A stretch of DNA of 64,000 nt from an uncultured Lachnospiraceae bacterium (lineage in GTDB: Bacteria > Bacillota > Clostridia > Lachnospirales > Lachnospiraceae), in contig CALWBQ010000016.1 in assembly GCA_944376125.1 (NCBI GenBank), positions 62,001 to 126,000 on the forward strand, in the 5' to 3' direction. Positions 17,538 to 25,064 of the stretch are shown here, in pieces. Numbering within the stretch: position 1 is the first letter of the stretch; the number at the start of each line of letters is the position of its first letter. The notes under the pieces were generated by a model that was not told the DNA's origin, searched no databases, and saw only the letters and a list, made by a program, of their open reading frames with translations. A program made the translations under genes and the position numbers.

Positions 17538-18918
17538 GGTACTCTCCTCCGTTTATCTGCGCTTGTAATATGGTTTTCGTCTGCGGGCCTATCTTATAAT
17601 ATTCGCTGATCCGATATCCGATAATCCACAATATATGGCTGCCGTCGGCCAAAAGCAAAACGGAATCTCTCAGCGAAGCAGGAATTTTTTCATCGATCAT
17701 ATAGGCCTTTACACTTTTTTTCCCGCCCCCGGTCAATGTAATAAAGTCTCCAGTCCGGCGGGTGCGTACAGACAACACGTTTTCTATTTTATCATAATCA
17801 AACCATTTCGTATACTGGTTTTTCGGAAATTCGCTGTTTTTTTCCCGCGGAAATACGGCAAATTCTACCTTTAAAGCCCCCAATTCGTCATCCGCTTCAG
17901 AAGGCAGGCTGTCCCGGCGAGCCAGCCTGAGTGCCCGGTACTCCCGCACAGCGCACACGCCGTCTGCCAGATCAGCCTGCCTTCCCACGCCGCCGTCCAG
18001 CAGATCTGCAAGCCGCTCCACATGCCTGGCAGTCAGATCTCTCCTGGTTCCCGTCAGCTCGGACAGCGCATTTTGAAGCACATATGCCCGAAGAATCTCC
18101 GGCGCCTCTGCCAGCTCATCCGGAATCACAATGCTTGCCAAACGGCCATCCGCTCCAAATTCCCGGACCGCTCTGCCCTCCTGCCATTTTTCTGCCGCCT
18201 TCCGTATAAACTCATCAGCCTGGCGGATTCGCTCCCCGGCCTGCCGGATATGTTCTCCGGCCCTCGGATTGACCGTTTTTTCAATCAGCGGGAGGATTTC
18301 ATTCCGGATTCGGTTGCGGGTGTACAGATTGGACAGATTGGTGGAATCCTGGCAGCAGTCCAGAGAATTTTCTTCCAGATAAGCCAAAATTTCTTTCCGG
18401 TCTGCGCAGAGGAGCGGGCGTATAATCCGGCCGCGCTTTGGCCGGATTCCGCCCAGCCCCAAAAGCCCGGTTCCTCGGAATAGATGGTAAAGGATTGTCT
18501 CGGTGTTATCATCTCCGTGATGAGCCACAGCGATTTTCACCCGTGTTCCATTTTCTTCCCGCTCCCATTCCTCGGCCTCTCCTTCCAGCAGCTCATAGCG
18601 CACCAAACGCCCTGCTTCCTCCTCTGAGAAGCCTCGGCTTCTGGCGAACCCGCGAACATCCCCGCGGAGAATGTGAACCGGGATCCCCTGGCTCTCACAG
18701 ATCTTCCTGGTAAATTCTGCATCCCGGTCTGCCTCAGCCCCCCTCAGCCCGTGATGGACGTGAACTGCCCGGAGAGAAAAACTGACCCGGCTTCTCAGCC
18801 AAACCAGTATAGACAGAAGGCACACGGAATCCGCCCCTCCGGACACCGCCGCAATCACCCGGTCTCCCGGCTCTATCAGTCTGTTTGCTGCAATAAATGT
18901 TTCTACTTTTGTTTTCAT
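17527..18918 (-). CDS. tilS: tRNA(Ile)-lysidine synthetase TilS
   Basis: 463 aa. The PP-loop motif AVSGGADSVCLL is at about residues 23-34, followed by HVHHGLRG, AHHGDDNTETILYHLFRGTG, and the C-terminal TilS domain (RRTGDFI). It converts the wobble cytidine of the AUA-reading tRNA-Ile to lysidine and is essential in bacteria. A GGAG site precedes the ATG. It starts the tilS-hpt-ftsH run, 27 bp after the SpoIIE-like gene. Confidence 0.95.
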   Translation of the reverse strand: MKTKVETFIAANRLIEPGDRVIAAVSGGADSVCLLSILVWLRSRVSFSLRAVHVHHGLRGAEADRDAEFTRKICESQGIPVHILRGDVRGFARSRGFSEEEAGRLVRYELLEGEAEEWEREENGTRVKIAVAHHGDDNTETILYHLFRGTGLLGLGGIRPKRGRIIRPLLCADRKEILAYLEENSLDCCQDSTNLSNLYTRNRIRNEILPLIEKTVNPRAGEHIRQAGERIRQADEFIRKAAEKWQEGRAVREFGADGRLASIVIPDELAEAPEILRAYVLQNALSELTGTRRDLTARHVERLADLLDGGVGRQADLADGVCAVREYRALRLARRDSLPSEADDELGALKVEFAVFPREKNSEFPKNQYTKWFDYDKIENVLSVRTRRTGDFITLTGGGKKSVKAYMIDEKIPASLRDSVLLLADGSHILWIIGYRISEYYKIGPQTKTILQAQINGGEYHGR

Positions 18919-18945
18919 TTTTTCAACTCCGTATCATCTTACGGC

Positions 18946-20358
18946 TCATCGCCGTTTCCAGATCCCCGCCGCCAGCACTGTCATATCATCCCGGATTCCT
19001 TCGCCAAAGGAGGCTGCAAATTCCACAACCCGGCTGGCCATCTCCTTGGGCGGCCCGAAAGGCTGCTCCTCCAGGAACTCCCGCAGCACGCTCTCTTTAT
19101 CTTCTCCCGGCAAAGCATCCAGAACCCCGTCACTGACCATAAGAATCCGGTTGTTGTCCCACAATTTTTTTGACAGCAGTACCGGTTCAATGGGATTCAT
19201 CACCCCCATAGGCACTTCCGATGCCTCCAGGAGCTCTACTCCGTCTTCCCTTTTGACAAAGGTAGCCGACGCCCCCAGCTTCATAGCTTCCAGCACGCCT
19301 GTATTCAGATCGACACAGCACAAATCCAGGGTCGCCGGATGCTGTTCCCCTGTGAGGAGCAGCACCGTATTCACCAGTTTCAGGGCCGCTCTGGCCGAGA
19401 AACCGGTTTCTAAAAGCTGTTCTGTCAGCTCGATCACTCTCTGGCTCTCTCTGCTGGCAGTTTCGCCGCTCCCCATGCCGTCAGACAGGCTCATAATCAC
19501 TTGCCCTTCCGGATTCTGACCAAAGGTATAATTATCACCGGAAACCCTCTGGCCGTCCTTGGCAATCCAGGCTGCCCCATAGAGCATCTGGTAACTCCCC
19601 TCCTCAATCAGACGAATAACGGAGGGCTGTTTTCCAATGACGCTCCGGCTGTCTCTGGCAGCCTTCCACTGTCGGCTGCCCAGAGTTTTTCCCAGAATAT
19701 GGGCTGCCTCACTTGCCGTAATGCACGAATTTTTTGCCATGTGAAGGGTCAGATACGCCTCTTTTCTCTGATTTTCATATTCCAATATCAAAAGGTTGTC
19801 CACCGTGATCCGCCTTCTGTGGAAGGCTCGTCTCACTGGCTCTTCCCAGGCTGCCGTCACATCAGAGGCAGACTCCATCTGCTTTGCAAATTCTTCCAAA
19901 ATAGCAGACAGCTCCCTGAACTGGACGATTACAGCATCTCTGCTTTCCAGAAACCGGTTTTTCCAGGACAGATTCATAGTGGCCCTCCCCAGATTCCGGT
20001 TTAGCTGAACCATATATGCCTCCCGCCGGGGGCAGCTTTCCGCAAACATTCTCGGCATATCCTTCTCCTCCACTCTGCCGTTCTGTTCAAATGTCCTGAG
20101 AAGGTAATACAGATAGTAGCTGCTCTCTTTCTCAAACTCTGAGGACAGACCGCATTTTCTGCAGCTCCCGCAGACCACAGCGGCAGCCGTCTCCATTGCC
20201 ATTCTGGCATCTTCCCCGGTCAGACGGCCATCCTCCCCGTCTTCTACAAAAGCTCTGGCCAGCCGGCTCAGAGACGAAGCCATATCGCTGAGCCGGCTGG
20301 CCGTGTATACATTTACATCCGCCATGTCCCGGCGGCCTGCTTTCCGTTTCAACAGCAC
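18946..20358 (-). CDS. SpoIIE-type PP2C serine phosphatase lacking the membrane domain
   Basis: 470 aa from a GTG with AGGAGG 7 nt upstream. An in-frame ATG at 20385 is rejected because it lies within a TATAAT promoter box and has no ribosome site. The C-terminal PP2C domain (about residues 245-470) has the metal-binding motifs SDGMGSGE, SDGVLDAL and RDDMTVLA. B. subtilis SpoIIE has ten N-terminal helices (about 330 residues), then a linker and phosphatase; here only the linker and phosphatase are present. Its place between divIC and tilS is that of spoIIE, so it is probably the anti-anti-sigma SpoIIAA phosphatase. How it reaches the septum without its membrane part is unclear. Confidence 0.85.
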   Translation of the reverse strand: MLLKRKAGRRDMADVNVYTASRLSDMASSLSRLARAFVEDGEDGRLTGEDARMAMETAAAVVCGSCRKCGLSSEFEKESSYYLYYLLRTFEQNGRVEEKDMPRMFAESCPRREAYMVQLNRNLGRATMNLSWKNRFLESRDAVIVQFRELSAILEEFAKQMESASDVTAAWEEPVRRAFHRRRITVDNLLILEYENQRKEAYLTLHMAKNSCITASEAAHILGKTLGSRQWKAARDSRSVIGKQPSVIRLIEEGSYQMLYGAAWIAKDGQRVSGDNYTFGQNPEGQVIMSLSDGMGSGETASRESQRVIELTEQLLETGFSARAALKLVNTVLLLTGEQHPATLDLCCVDLNTGVLEAMKLGASATFVKREDGVELLEASEVPMGVMNPIEPVLLSKKLWDNNRILMVSDGVLDALPGEDKESVLREFLEEQPFGPPKEMASRVVEFAASFGEGIRDDMTVLAAGIWKRR

Positions 20359-20383
20359 AAAAATCCCTCCTAACCTGCGTAAC

Positions 20384-20416
20384 ATTATATACAGGCTGGA
20401 GGGAAATATTTGTCAT
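20384..20416 (-). promoter_or_regulatory. spoIIE-like promoter with 21-bp spacer and possible Spo0A box
   Basis: On the minus strand ATGACA (20411-20416) and TATAAT (20384-20389) are 21 nt apart. The B. subtilis spoIIE promoter is known to use sigma-A with an unusual 21-bp spacer and Spo0A activation. A box TGTCGGA, one change from the 0A box TGTCGAA, lies about 30 nt upstream (20443-20449). Confidence 0.5.
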
Positions 20417-20514
20417 TTAAGGGTGTGAAAACCTTCAAATCTTCCGACAAAACCTGCGCCGAAGGCATTCATCTGATCTTCCCGGGCTTCGGCCGCAGAA
20501 AACCGCCGCCGCTC

Positions 20515-20850
20515 TCAATCAACATTGGCCGGCTTCAGCAGTATTTCATCCGGATCTACCAGGCCCAGTTTCTCTTTTGCGACTTCTTTTATATATTCTT
20601 TCGTCTGTACATACTTCCGCTCTTCTTCCAAATCCAGCGCCCGCTGCTCTTCCTCTTCCTTCTGAGCGGTAAGATTTTCCAGGCGAATCTCATATTCCCG
20701 ATCAATGCTTTTTAAGGAGCTTCCCTTGATCTGTACTACCACTGCCAGGCTCAGCACCACCAGCGTGATCCCCATCAGCGCCATCCGGTTGCCCCATTTG
20801 TCTTTTTTCTGCGCTCGTGAGCGTCTCGTTGCCCTCACTTTTCTCACCAC
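20515..20850 (-). CDS. divIC: Septum formation initiator DivIC/FtsB family
   Basis: 111 aa. A strongly basic cytoplasmic start is followed by one membrane helix (about 23-41) and an extracytoplasmic coiled coil (about 45-90) ending in EKLGLVDPDEIL, the DivIC signature. It is part of the FtsL-DivIC-DivIB division complex. The GTG start has no clear ribosome site and lies 149 bp inside the end of yabQ, so translation is probably coupled; a later ATG (20784) would remove the basic tail. Gene order yabP-yabQ-divIC-spoIIE is conserved in Firmicutes. Confidence 0.87.
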   Translation of the reverse strand: MVRKVRATRRSRAQKKDKWGNRMALMGITLVVLSLAVVVQIKGSSLKSIDREYEIRLENLTAQKEEEEQRALDLEEERKYVQTKEYIKEVAKEKLGLVDPDEILLKPANVD

Positions 20851-21187
20851 TTTTTGATTTATGTAGTCTTATTCTAAGCCATGTTACGGTTTTTTTCAAT
20901 AGCTTTAAATAAATTCTGCTGAAACACTTGTCATAGACCACCATCCCGGCGAAAATCCCGCCGATTACATATGCCCGGATGATCCCATCATTCTGCCGGT
21001 ACAGCAGAATAAACGCAGTGCTGCCGGAGTAGAGCCAATATAAGAAATCTTCTATACCTGTTAGGAGCGGCCTGTGACGGACAAGAATCCGAAATGTTCT
21101 CAGCATATCATAGCAGACCATCAGCCACGCCCCCGCCATCAAGCTGGCAGCCGTCATCTTTAGTTCCCATACCAGCCCGCCAGCCAC
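20702..21187 (-). CDS. yabQ: Spore cortex biosynthesis protein YabQ
   Basis: 161 aa with four hydrophobic segments in residues 1-95 (MTAASLMAGAWLMVCYDMLR, then DFLYWLYSGSTAFILLY). YabQ is a membrane protein of the sporulating mother cell needed for cortex formation. It follows yabP by 5 bp with a GTG start and weak AGGGG site. The hydrophilic last 49 residues are encoded on top of the beginning of divIC in another frame, an unusually long overlap. Confidence 0.85.
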   Translation of the reverse strand: MAGGLVWELKMTAASLMAGAWLMVCYDMLRTFRILVRHRPLLTGIEDFLYWLYSGSTAFILLYRQNDGIIRAYVIGGIFAGMVVYDKCFSRIYLKLLKKTVTWLRIRLHKSKSGEKSEGNETLTSAEKRQMGQPDGADGDHAGGAEPGSGSTDQGKLLKKH

Positions 21188-21192
21188 AGCCC

Positions 21193-21477
21193 CTACTTAA
21201 ACAGGCGGGAAATTATGGATTCCCCCGATTTTCTGAGAGATTCATTGGAAGAATATACCAGGCTGTCCACGTTTCCCTCAACGTCCACCTCGCCTTTTTC
21301 TATCGTCAGACGGCTGATATGGAGATCCTTTCCCTTGACAGTCAGCAGTCCCTGATCTGTATCCAGCACTACCTGACTCTCATCGAAAGAGATCACATCC
21401 ACCACTCCCGTTATATTGGCACTTCCCCGGTTATAGAGAACCACTTTGTGCGGTTTTGCACCCAGCTTTTCTTCCAC
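21193..21477 (-). CDS. yabP: Sporulation protein YabP
   Basis: 94 aa from GTG, chosen because GGGAGG lies 7 nt upstream; an ATG at 21495 lies upstream of that site. The family pattern is clear: KPHKVVLYNRGSANITGV, SFDESQVVL, GLLTVKGKDLHISRL and VDSLVYS. YabP is needed for spore cortex formation with YabQ. It directly precedes yabQ. Confidence 0.92.
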   Translation of the reverse strand: MEEKLGAKPHKVVLYNRGSANITGVVDVISFDESQVVLDTDQGLLTVKGKDLHISRLTIEKGEVDVEGNVDSLVYSSNESLRKSGESIISRLFK

Positions 21478-21493
21478 AAAAAAACCTCCCAAC

Positions 21494-21518
21494 ATACTTA
21501 AACTGCTTGTTTAAGTAT
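21494..21518. repeat. Perfect 10-bp inverted repeat before yabP
   Basis: ATACTTAAAC, 5 nt, GTTTAAGTAT lies between the rqcP stop and the yabP ribosome site. It is AT-rich with no T-tract, so it looks more like an operator than a terminator. Confidence 0.6.
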
Positions 21519-21550
21519 ATTAGGAGGCAGTCTGCTTTATGCAGGCAATT

Positions 21551-21790
21551 TCACAGGTAACGGTACAGTTCTTTCGCCTCGTCTTTTTTCACTGTTTCCT
21601 GGACATCCAGAACCTCTATCTTGACCGCCTTGCCGCCAAATTGAATCTCTATCGTGTCGCCTTCCTTTACGTTCAGCGAAGCCTTGGCCGTCTTCCCGTT
21701 TACCAGAACCCGGCCGGCATCGCATGCCTCATTTGCCACCGTACGGCGCTTAATGAGACGGGACACCTTCAAAAACTTATCCAGTCTCAT
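21551..21790 (-). CDS. rqcP: S4-domain RNA-binding protein RqcP/YabO (Hsp15 family)
   Basis: 79 aa consisting of one S4 domain: MRLDKFLKVSRLIKRRTVA, then AGRVLVNGK and VKEGDTIEIQFG. RqcP works with RqcH on stalled 50S subunits, adding C-terminal alanine tails to incomplete proteins. It starts 4 bp after hup with no strong ribosome site, implying coupling. The order mazG-rqcP-yabP-yabQ-divIC is conserved with Bacillus, here with hup inserted. Confidence 0.93.
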   Translation of the reverse strand: MRLDKFLKVSRLIKRRTVANEACDAGRVLVNGKTAKASLNVKEGDTIEIQFGGKAVKIEVLDVQETVKKDEAKELYRYL

Positions 21791-21794
21791 GGAA

Positions 21795-22070
21795 TTATGC
21801 GTTCACCTGATCCTTTAATGCCTTTCCAGCTTTGAACTTCGGAGTCTTGGAAGCTGCGATAGTCATGGTCTCGCCGCTCTTGGGATTGCGTCCCTCTCTT
21901 GCTGCTCTCTCTGCTACCTCAAAAGTACCAAAGCCTACCAACTGTACTTTTCCGCCTTTTACTAATTCTTCTGCTACTGCATCTGTGAACGCCTTAATTG
22001 CCTTCTCTGCATCTTTTTTGGAGATCTCTGCCTTTTCAGCAACTGCTGCGATTAATTCAGTCTTATTCAT
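21795..22070 (-). CDS. hup: DNA-binding protein HU
   Basis: 91 aa. The full HU fold is visible: MNKTELIAAVAEKAEISKKD, then VQLVGFGTFEV and the DNA-binding arm RAAREGRNPKSGE ending in PKFKAGKALKD. It is a nucleoid architectural protein. GGAGG lies 9 nt before the ATG and a near-consensus promoter lies about 75-100 nt upstream. Confidence 0.98.
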   Translation of the reverse strand: MNKTELIAAVAEKAEISKKDAEKAIKAFTDAVAEELVKGGKVQLVGFGTFEVAERAAREGRNPKSGETMTIAASKTPKFKAGKALKDQVNA

Positions 22071-22142
22071 TTGGTATTTCCTCCTAATAATAATGTCTGA
22101 CTGCCGCCAGGCGGCTACTTGGTCATTTTACTATACTAATCA

Positions 22143-22171
22143 TTTATAGCCGTTTCTGCCTTGTTTGTCAA
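22143..22171 (-). promoter_or_regulatory. Strong promoter of hup
   Basis: On the minus strand TTGACA, 17 nt, TATAAA. It overlaps the last codons of the mazG-like gene and gives a leader of about 65 nt before the HU start, consistent with a highly expressed gene. Confidence 0.8.
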
Positions 22172-22548
22172 GGTTTTTTGGCTTTTTCCTGAAGTTTTAT
22201 CTCATTCCATAAAGCCCTGCCTTCTTCCGGCGTAACTGCCCTTTTCTCACCGAATACAAAGGGGTGTCTCCTCACCATTTTTCTGCTGACTCCGTCGATC
22301 ACATCCTCCATAGCAAAGGCTCCTTCCTCCTCTGCTATCCTAGCCTGAAGCATTACATTCAGCAGGACATCACCCAGCTCTTCGCACAGGTTTTCCATAT
22401 CCTTTTTATCGATCGCCTCAATCACTTCCCGACATTCACTCTCCAAACAGGGCTTCAGGCTTTCATGGGTCTGTTCCCGATCCCAGGGACAGCCGCCCTC
22501 TGAGCGCAGAACCGCGACAATCTCTTTTAAATCTTCAAACGTATACAT
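22168..22548 (-). CDS. MazG-family nucleotide pyrophosphohydrolase
   Basis: 126 aa, a single MazG domain. The helical motif with metal-binding acids is present: GGCPWDREQTHESL, ECREVIEAID, and ELGDVLLNVMLQ, ending in RRHPFVFGE. It corresponds to the N-terminal half of full-length MazG, which removes pyrophosphate from abnormal or excess NTPs. GGAGG lies 9 nt before the ATG. It precedes hup and rqcP as yabN does in Bacillus, but lacks the methylase-like half of YabN. Confidence 0.92.
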   Translation of the reverse strand: MYTFEDLKEIVAVLRSEGGCPWDREQTHESLKPCLESECREVIEAIDKKDMENLCEELGDVLLNVMLQARIAEEEGAFAMEDVIDGVSRKMVRRHPFVFGEKRAVTPEEGRALWNEIKLQEKAKKP

Positions 22549-22598
22549 TTTGCTACTCCTCCGAATCCAGCGGGGCAGGCCCGCAGCCGATATGGAAC

Positions 22599-22635
22599 AA
22601 AAAGGTCCACAACCTCAGCGATTGTGAACCCTTTC
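22599..22635 (-). terminator. Terminator of the rpsF-ssb-rpsR operon
   Basis: On the minus strand GGTTCACAA and TTGTGGACC form a 9-bp stem (one G-U pair) with a 9-nt loop, followed by TTTTTG. It lies about 15 nt past the rpsR stop. Confidence 0.85.
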
Positions 22636-22644
22636 TTTTTGCTA

Positions 22645-22911
22645 TTAGTCGCAGGTGTACGGCATCAAAGCGATATGACGCGCTCTCTTGATTGCAACGG
22701 TCAGTGCTCTCTGATGCTTTGCACAGTTTCCGGTAATTCTTCTGGGAAGGATCTTTCCTCTCTCAGATACGTATCTCTTTAATTTATTTACATCTTTGTA
22801 ATCGATAGTGCCGTTCTTATCACCACAGAATACACAAACTTTTTTTCTTCTACGCATACCGCCGCTTCTTCTCGGTCTGGCATCTGCCTTGTCACCTTTA
22901 TTGAATGCCAT
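22645..22911 (-). CDS. rpsR: 30S ribosomal protein bS18
   Basis: 88 aa with the bS18 core: [40 protein letters not shown] and [12 protein letters not shown]. An N-terminal basic extension of about 20 residues is as in other clostridia. It is the last gene of rpsF-ssb-rpsR, the usual Firmicute arrangement in which S6 and S18 bind each other. Confidence 0.98.
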   Translation of the reverse strand: MAFNKGDKADARPRRSGGMRRRKKVCVFCGDKNGTIDYKDVNKLKRYVSERGKILPRRITGNCAKHQRALTVAIKRARHIALMPYTCD

Positions 22912-22950
22912 TGGTGTGTCCCTCCTTATTATTTTCAGTGGAAGATAGCT

Positions 22951-23427
22951 TTAATTAAATGGCAAGCCTTCGTCCTCCACTCCATCTGGAATGTTCATAA
23001 ATCCGTCGCCGATCGCGCTGGATGGAGCTGGTCTCTGGGTCTGGGCCGGCTGCTGGTAATTTCCAGCGTTCTGGTATCCGCCCATATCCGCGGCTGCCCC
23101 CTTGCTGTCAGCGAACTCCTGATCGTCTACAATGACCTCAGTGGTATAAACTTTCTGACCGTCTCTGTTCACATAGCTTCCAGTCTGGATACGTCCGGAA
23201 ACCAGCACCCTCATTCCCTGACGGAAATATTTCTCCGCAAACTCTCCTGCCCGGTCAAAGGCCACGCAGGGGATAAAGTCTGCAGTCTGTTCGCCGCCAT
23301 CCTGATTTCTGCGGCCTCTGCGGTCAACGGCAAGGGTATATCTGGCAATCGCCATCGTACGCTCGCCCTGGGAATATCTTACTTCCGGGTCTCTGGTTAA
23401 TCTTCCCATAAGGATAACTCTGTTCAT
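22951..23427 (-). CDS. ssb: Single-stranded DNA-binding protein
   Basis: 158 aa. An OB fold (MNRVILMGRLTRDPEVRYS, FIPCVAFDRAGEFAEKYF, GRIQTGSYVNRDGQKVYTTE) is followed by a Gln/Pro-rich linker and an acidic tip ending DEGLPFN, which recruits repair and replication proteins. It lies between rpsF and rpsR. Confidence 0.97.
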   Translation of the reverse strand: MNRVILMGRLTRDPEVRYSQGERTMAIARYTLAVDRRGRRNQDGGEQTADFIPCVAFDRAGEFAEKYFRQGMRVLVSGRIQTGSYVNRDGQKVYTTEVIVDDQEFADSKGAAADMGGYQNAGNYQQPAQTQRPAPSSAIGDGFMNIPDGVEDEGLPFN

Positions 23428-23463
23428 ACGATCACACTTTCTCTTTATCTGTCCTGATACGGT

Positions 23464-23751
23464 TTAAGCCTCCTGCTTAACAACCAAGTATCTGATTACT
23501 GGTTCCATAATCCGAACGTGAGCTTCTACCTCGTTAGGGCAGTTGGAATCGCCTTCGAACTGGATGAAGTAGTAATAAGCCTCTTTTGCTTTCTGAATCT
23601 CATAAGCCAGCCTCTTCTTGCCCCACTCATCTACGTTCGTCACAGTGCCGCCGAAACGGGTGATATAACCTTTCACCTTTTCGATCGCCGCTGCTCTCTC
23701 TTCGTCTTCCAGCTTCACATTCAGAACAACTGCTAACTCGTACTTGTTCAT
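23464..23751 (-). CDS. rpsF: 30S ribosomal protein bS6
   Basis: 95 aa. The fold begins MNKYELAVVLNVKLEDEE, with WGKKRLAYEIQKAKEAYY and a C-terminal VMEP-like IMEPVIRYLVVK. First gene of the rpsF-ssb-rpsR operon. A 6-bp stem-loop (CCTGCA...TGCAGG, 23781-23799) lies in its leader where S6:S18 autoregulatory RNA motifs occur in other bacteria, although the conserved bases of that motif were not confirmed. Confidence 0.97.
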   Translation of the reverse strand: MNKYELAVVLNVKLEDEERAAAIEKVKGYITRFGGTVTNVDEWGKKRLAYEIQKAKEAYYYFIQFEGDSNCPNEVEAHVRIMEPVIRYLVVKQEA

Positions 23752-23830
23752 CTTGCTTTACCTCCTTGTGGTCTCTGGCCCCTGCATTTCCTGTGCAGGA
23801 GCAAGGATTTTTAATATGTCACGGATAAAT

Positions 23831-23859
23831 ATTATAACAGGATTTTACAAGATATGCAA
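23831..23859 (-). promoter_or_regulatory. Promoter of rpsF-ssb-rpsR
   Basis: On the minus strand TTGCAT, 17 nt, TATAAT, giving a leader of about 70 nt before rpsF that contains the small stem-loop at 23781-23799. Confidence 0.75.
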
Positions 23860-23982
23860 GCACTTTTTTGCACAATCCGTTCCGCGCAATCTATCAAATG
23901 TTAAATAGTCTGGCTGAACCGCTGCATTTTGACCCCCGCTTTGTCTTATGATAATATAAATGAAAAGGAGGTCTTCCGTCTT

Positions 23983-24831
23983 ATGGTAAAAACAGTTCAT
24001 TACACTCTTGAGTTCTCCCTGCTGCCCGCCGGCTTTCAGCCGCTTCGGATCATTCACCTTTCTGATCTCCACGGGCAGCTCCAGGATATGCACGGCGGAG
24101 CTCTGTCAGAACTCATCCGCACCCTGAAGCCTCATCTAGCCGTAATGACCGGAGACATGGTAAACGCCGGAGCCGACTGGCGAAATGCTGAGGGCAGAAG
24201 GGCTTTTCTCGGCCTCTGCCGGGCTCTGGCCGCCCTGTGTCCCGTTTATTATTCCATAGGCAACCATGAACTGGAGATGCCCGAGCAGCGGCTGAAGGTC
24301 TGGCTCTCCAAAGTCAGCCGGACTGGCGTATCCATCCTCGACAATGCTGCGGCAGAATTTGTCCACGATGGCGTCGTCTTCCCTGTCTTTGGCCTGAATA
24401 TCCCTCTGCTGTACTATAAAAATCCTCTCCGCAGACCGTATGATCCCCGCGCCAAGTGGACAGCCGCTGACATGAACCGGGTCTTTGGCTCTCATACCGC
24501 CTCAGGTCTGGAAGGCCGCGGGCCTTCTCTCCTTCTGGCTCACAATCCCCTTTATTTCCCGGCTTACCGGGACTGGGGCGCAGACATCACCCTCTCCGGC
24601 CACATCCATGGCGGGATTTTCCGGCTCCCCATCCTTGGCGGCGTTCTCTCCCCTGACCTGTCCCTGTTTCCTAAGTACGACGGCGGCTTATTTAAAGAGG
24701 CTTCCCAGCGGAGACCCAAGGACACCAAGTATCTGGTAGTAAGCCGCGGCCTATCCGATACCTTTTTAAAAAGAATCGCCAATCCTATGGAGCTCGTATG
24801 TCTTACAGTAAAAAGCGGCCCTGGCATTTAA
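23983..24831 (+). CDS. Metallophosphoesterase (YkuE-like)
   Basis: 282 aa from the ATG that follows AAGGAGG by 11 nt; an upstream in-frame TTG lacks a site. Calcineurin-type metal motifs occur in order: HLSDLHG, GDMVNAG, GNHE, LAHNP and SGHIHGG. No signal peptide or membrane helix was seen, unlike many YkuE relatives. It is a monocistronic plus-strand gene convergent with DUF951. The substrate is unknown; relatives act on phospholipid or UDP-sugar phosphodiesters. Confidence 0.88.
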   Translation: MVKTVHYTLEFSLLPAGFQPLRIIHLSDLHGQLQDMHGGALSELIRTLKPHLAVMTGDMVNAGADWRNAEGRRAFLGLCRALAALCPVYYSIGNHELEMPEQRLKVWLSKVSRTGVSILDNAAAEFVHDGVVFPVFGLNIPLLYYKNPLRRPYDPRAKWTAADMNRVFGSHTASGLEGRGPSLLLAHNPLYFPAYRDWGADITLSGHIHGGIFRLPILGGVLSPDLSLFPKYDGGLFKEASQRRPKDTKYLVVSRGLSDTFLKRIANPMELVCLTVKSGPGI

Positions 24832-24840
24832 TGTCAGGGC
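24818..24840. terminator. Shared terminator between convergent genes
   Basis: GCCCTGGCAT and ATGTCAGGGC form a stem spanning both stop codons (the phosphoesterase on plus and DUF951 on minus, 2 bp apart). The minus strand continues CGCTTTTT, so it works best for the DUF951 operon. Confidence 0.65.
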
Positions 24841-25043
24841 TCAGCCGGTCTGTCTGCCTTTTTTCTCAGACCTCTGGTATTTTTTTCTACCATTTTTCTG
24901 GGCACCATAACCTGATGCCCGCAGCCCATACATTTTAAGCGGAAATCTGCACCAACTCTCAGGATCTCCCACTCTTTGCTTCCGCAGGGATGGGGCTTTT
25001 TGAGGGCAACTATGTCTCCCACCTCATAATTCAACTTTTCCAT
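24834..25043 (-). CDS. DUF951 family zinc-ribbon-like protein
   Basis: 69 aa. The family pattern is intact: YEVGDIVALKKPHPCGSKEW, GADFRLKCMGCGHQVMVPR. The cysteines in PCG and CMGCG plus a histidine suggest a metal site. DUF951 (YyzM) is a small conserved Firmicute protein, often near ribosomal or ychF genes, of unknown function. It is the last gene of a minus-strand series. Confidence 0.9.
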   Translation of the reverse strand: MEKLNYEVGDIVALKKPHPCGSKEWEILRVGADFRLKCMGCGHQVMVPRKMVEKNTRGLRKKADRPAEP

Positions 25044-25064
25044 CTTGCCCGCTTCCTCTCAAAA

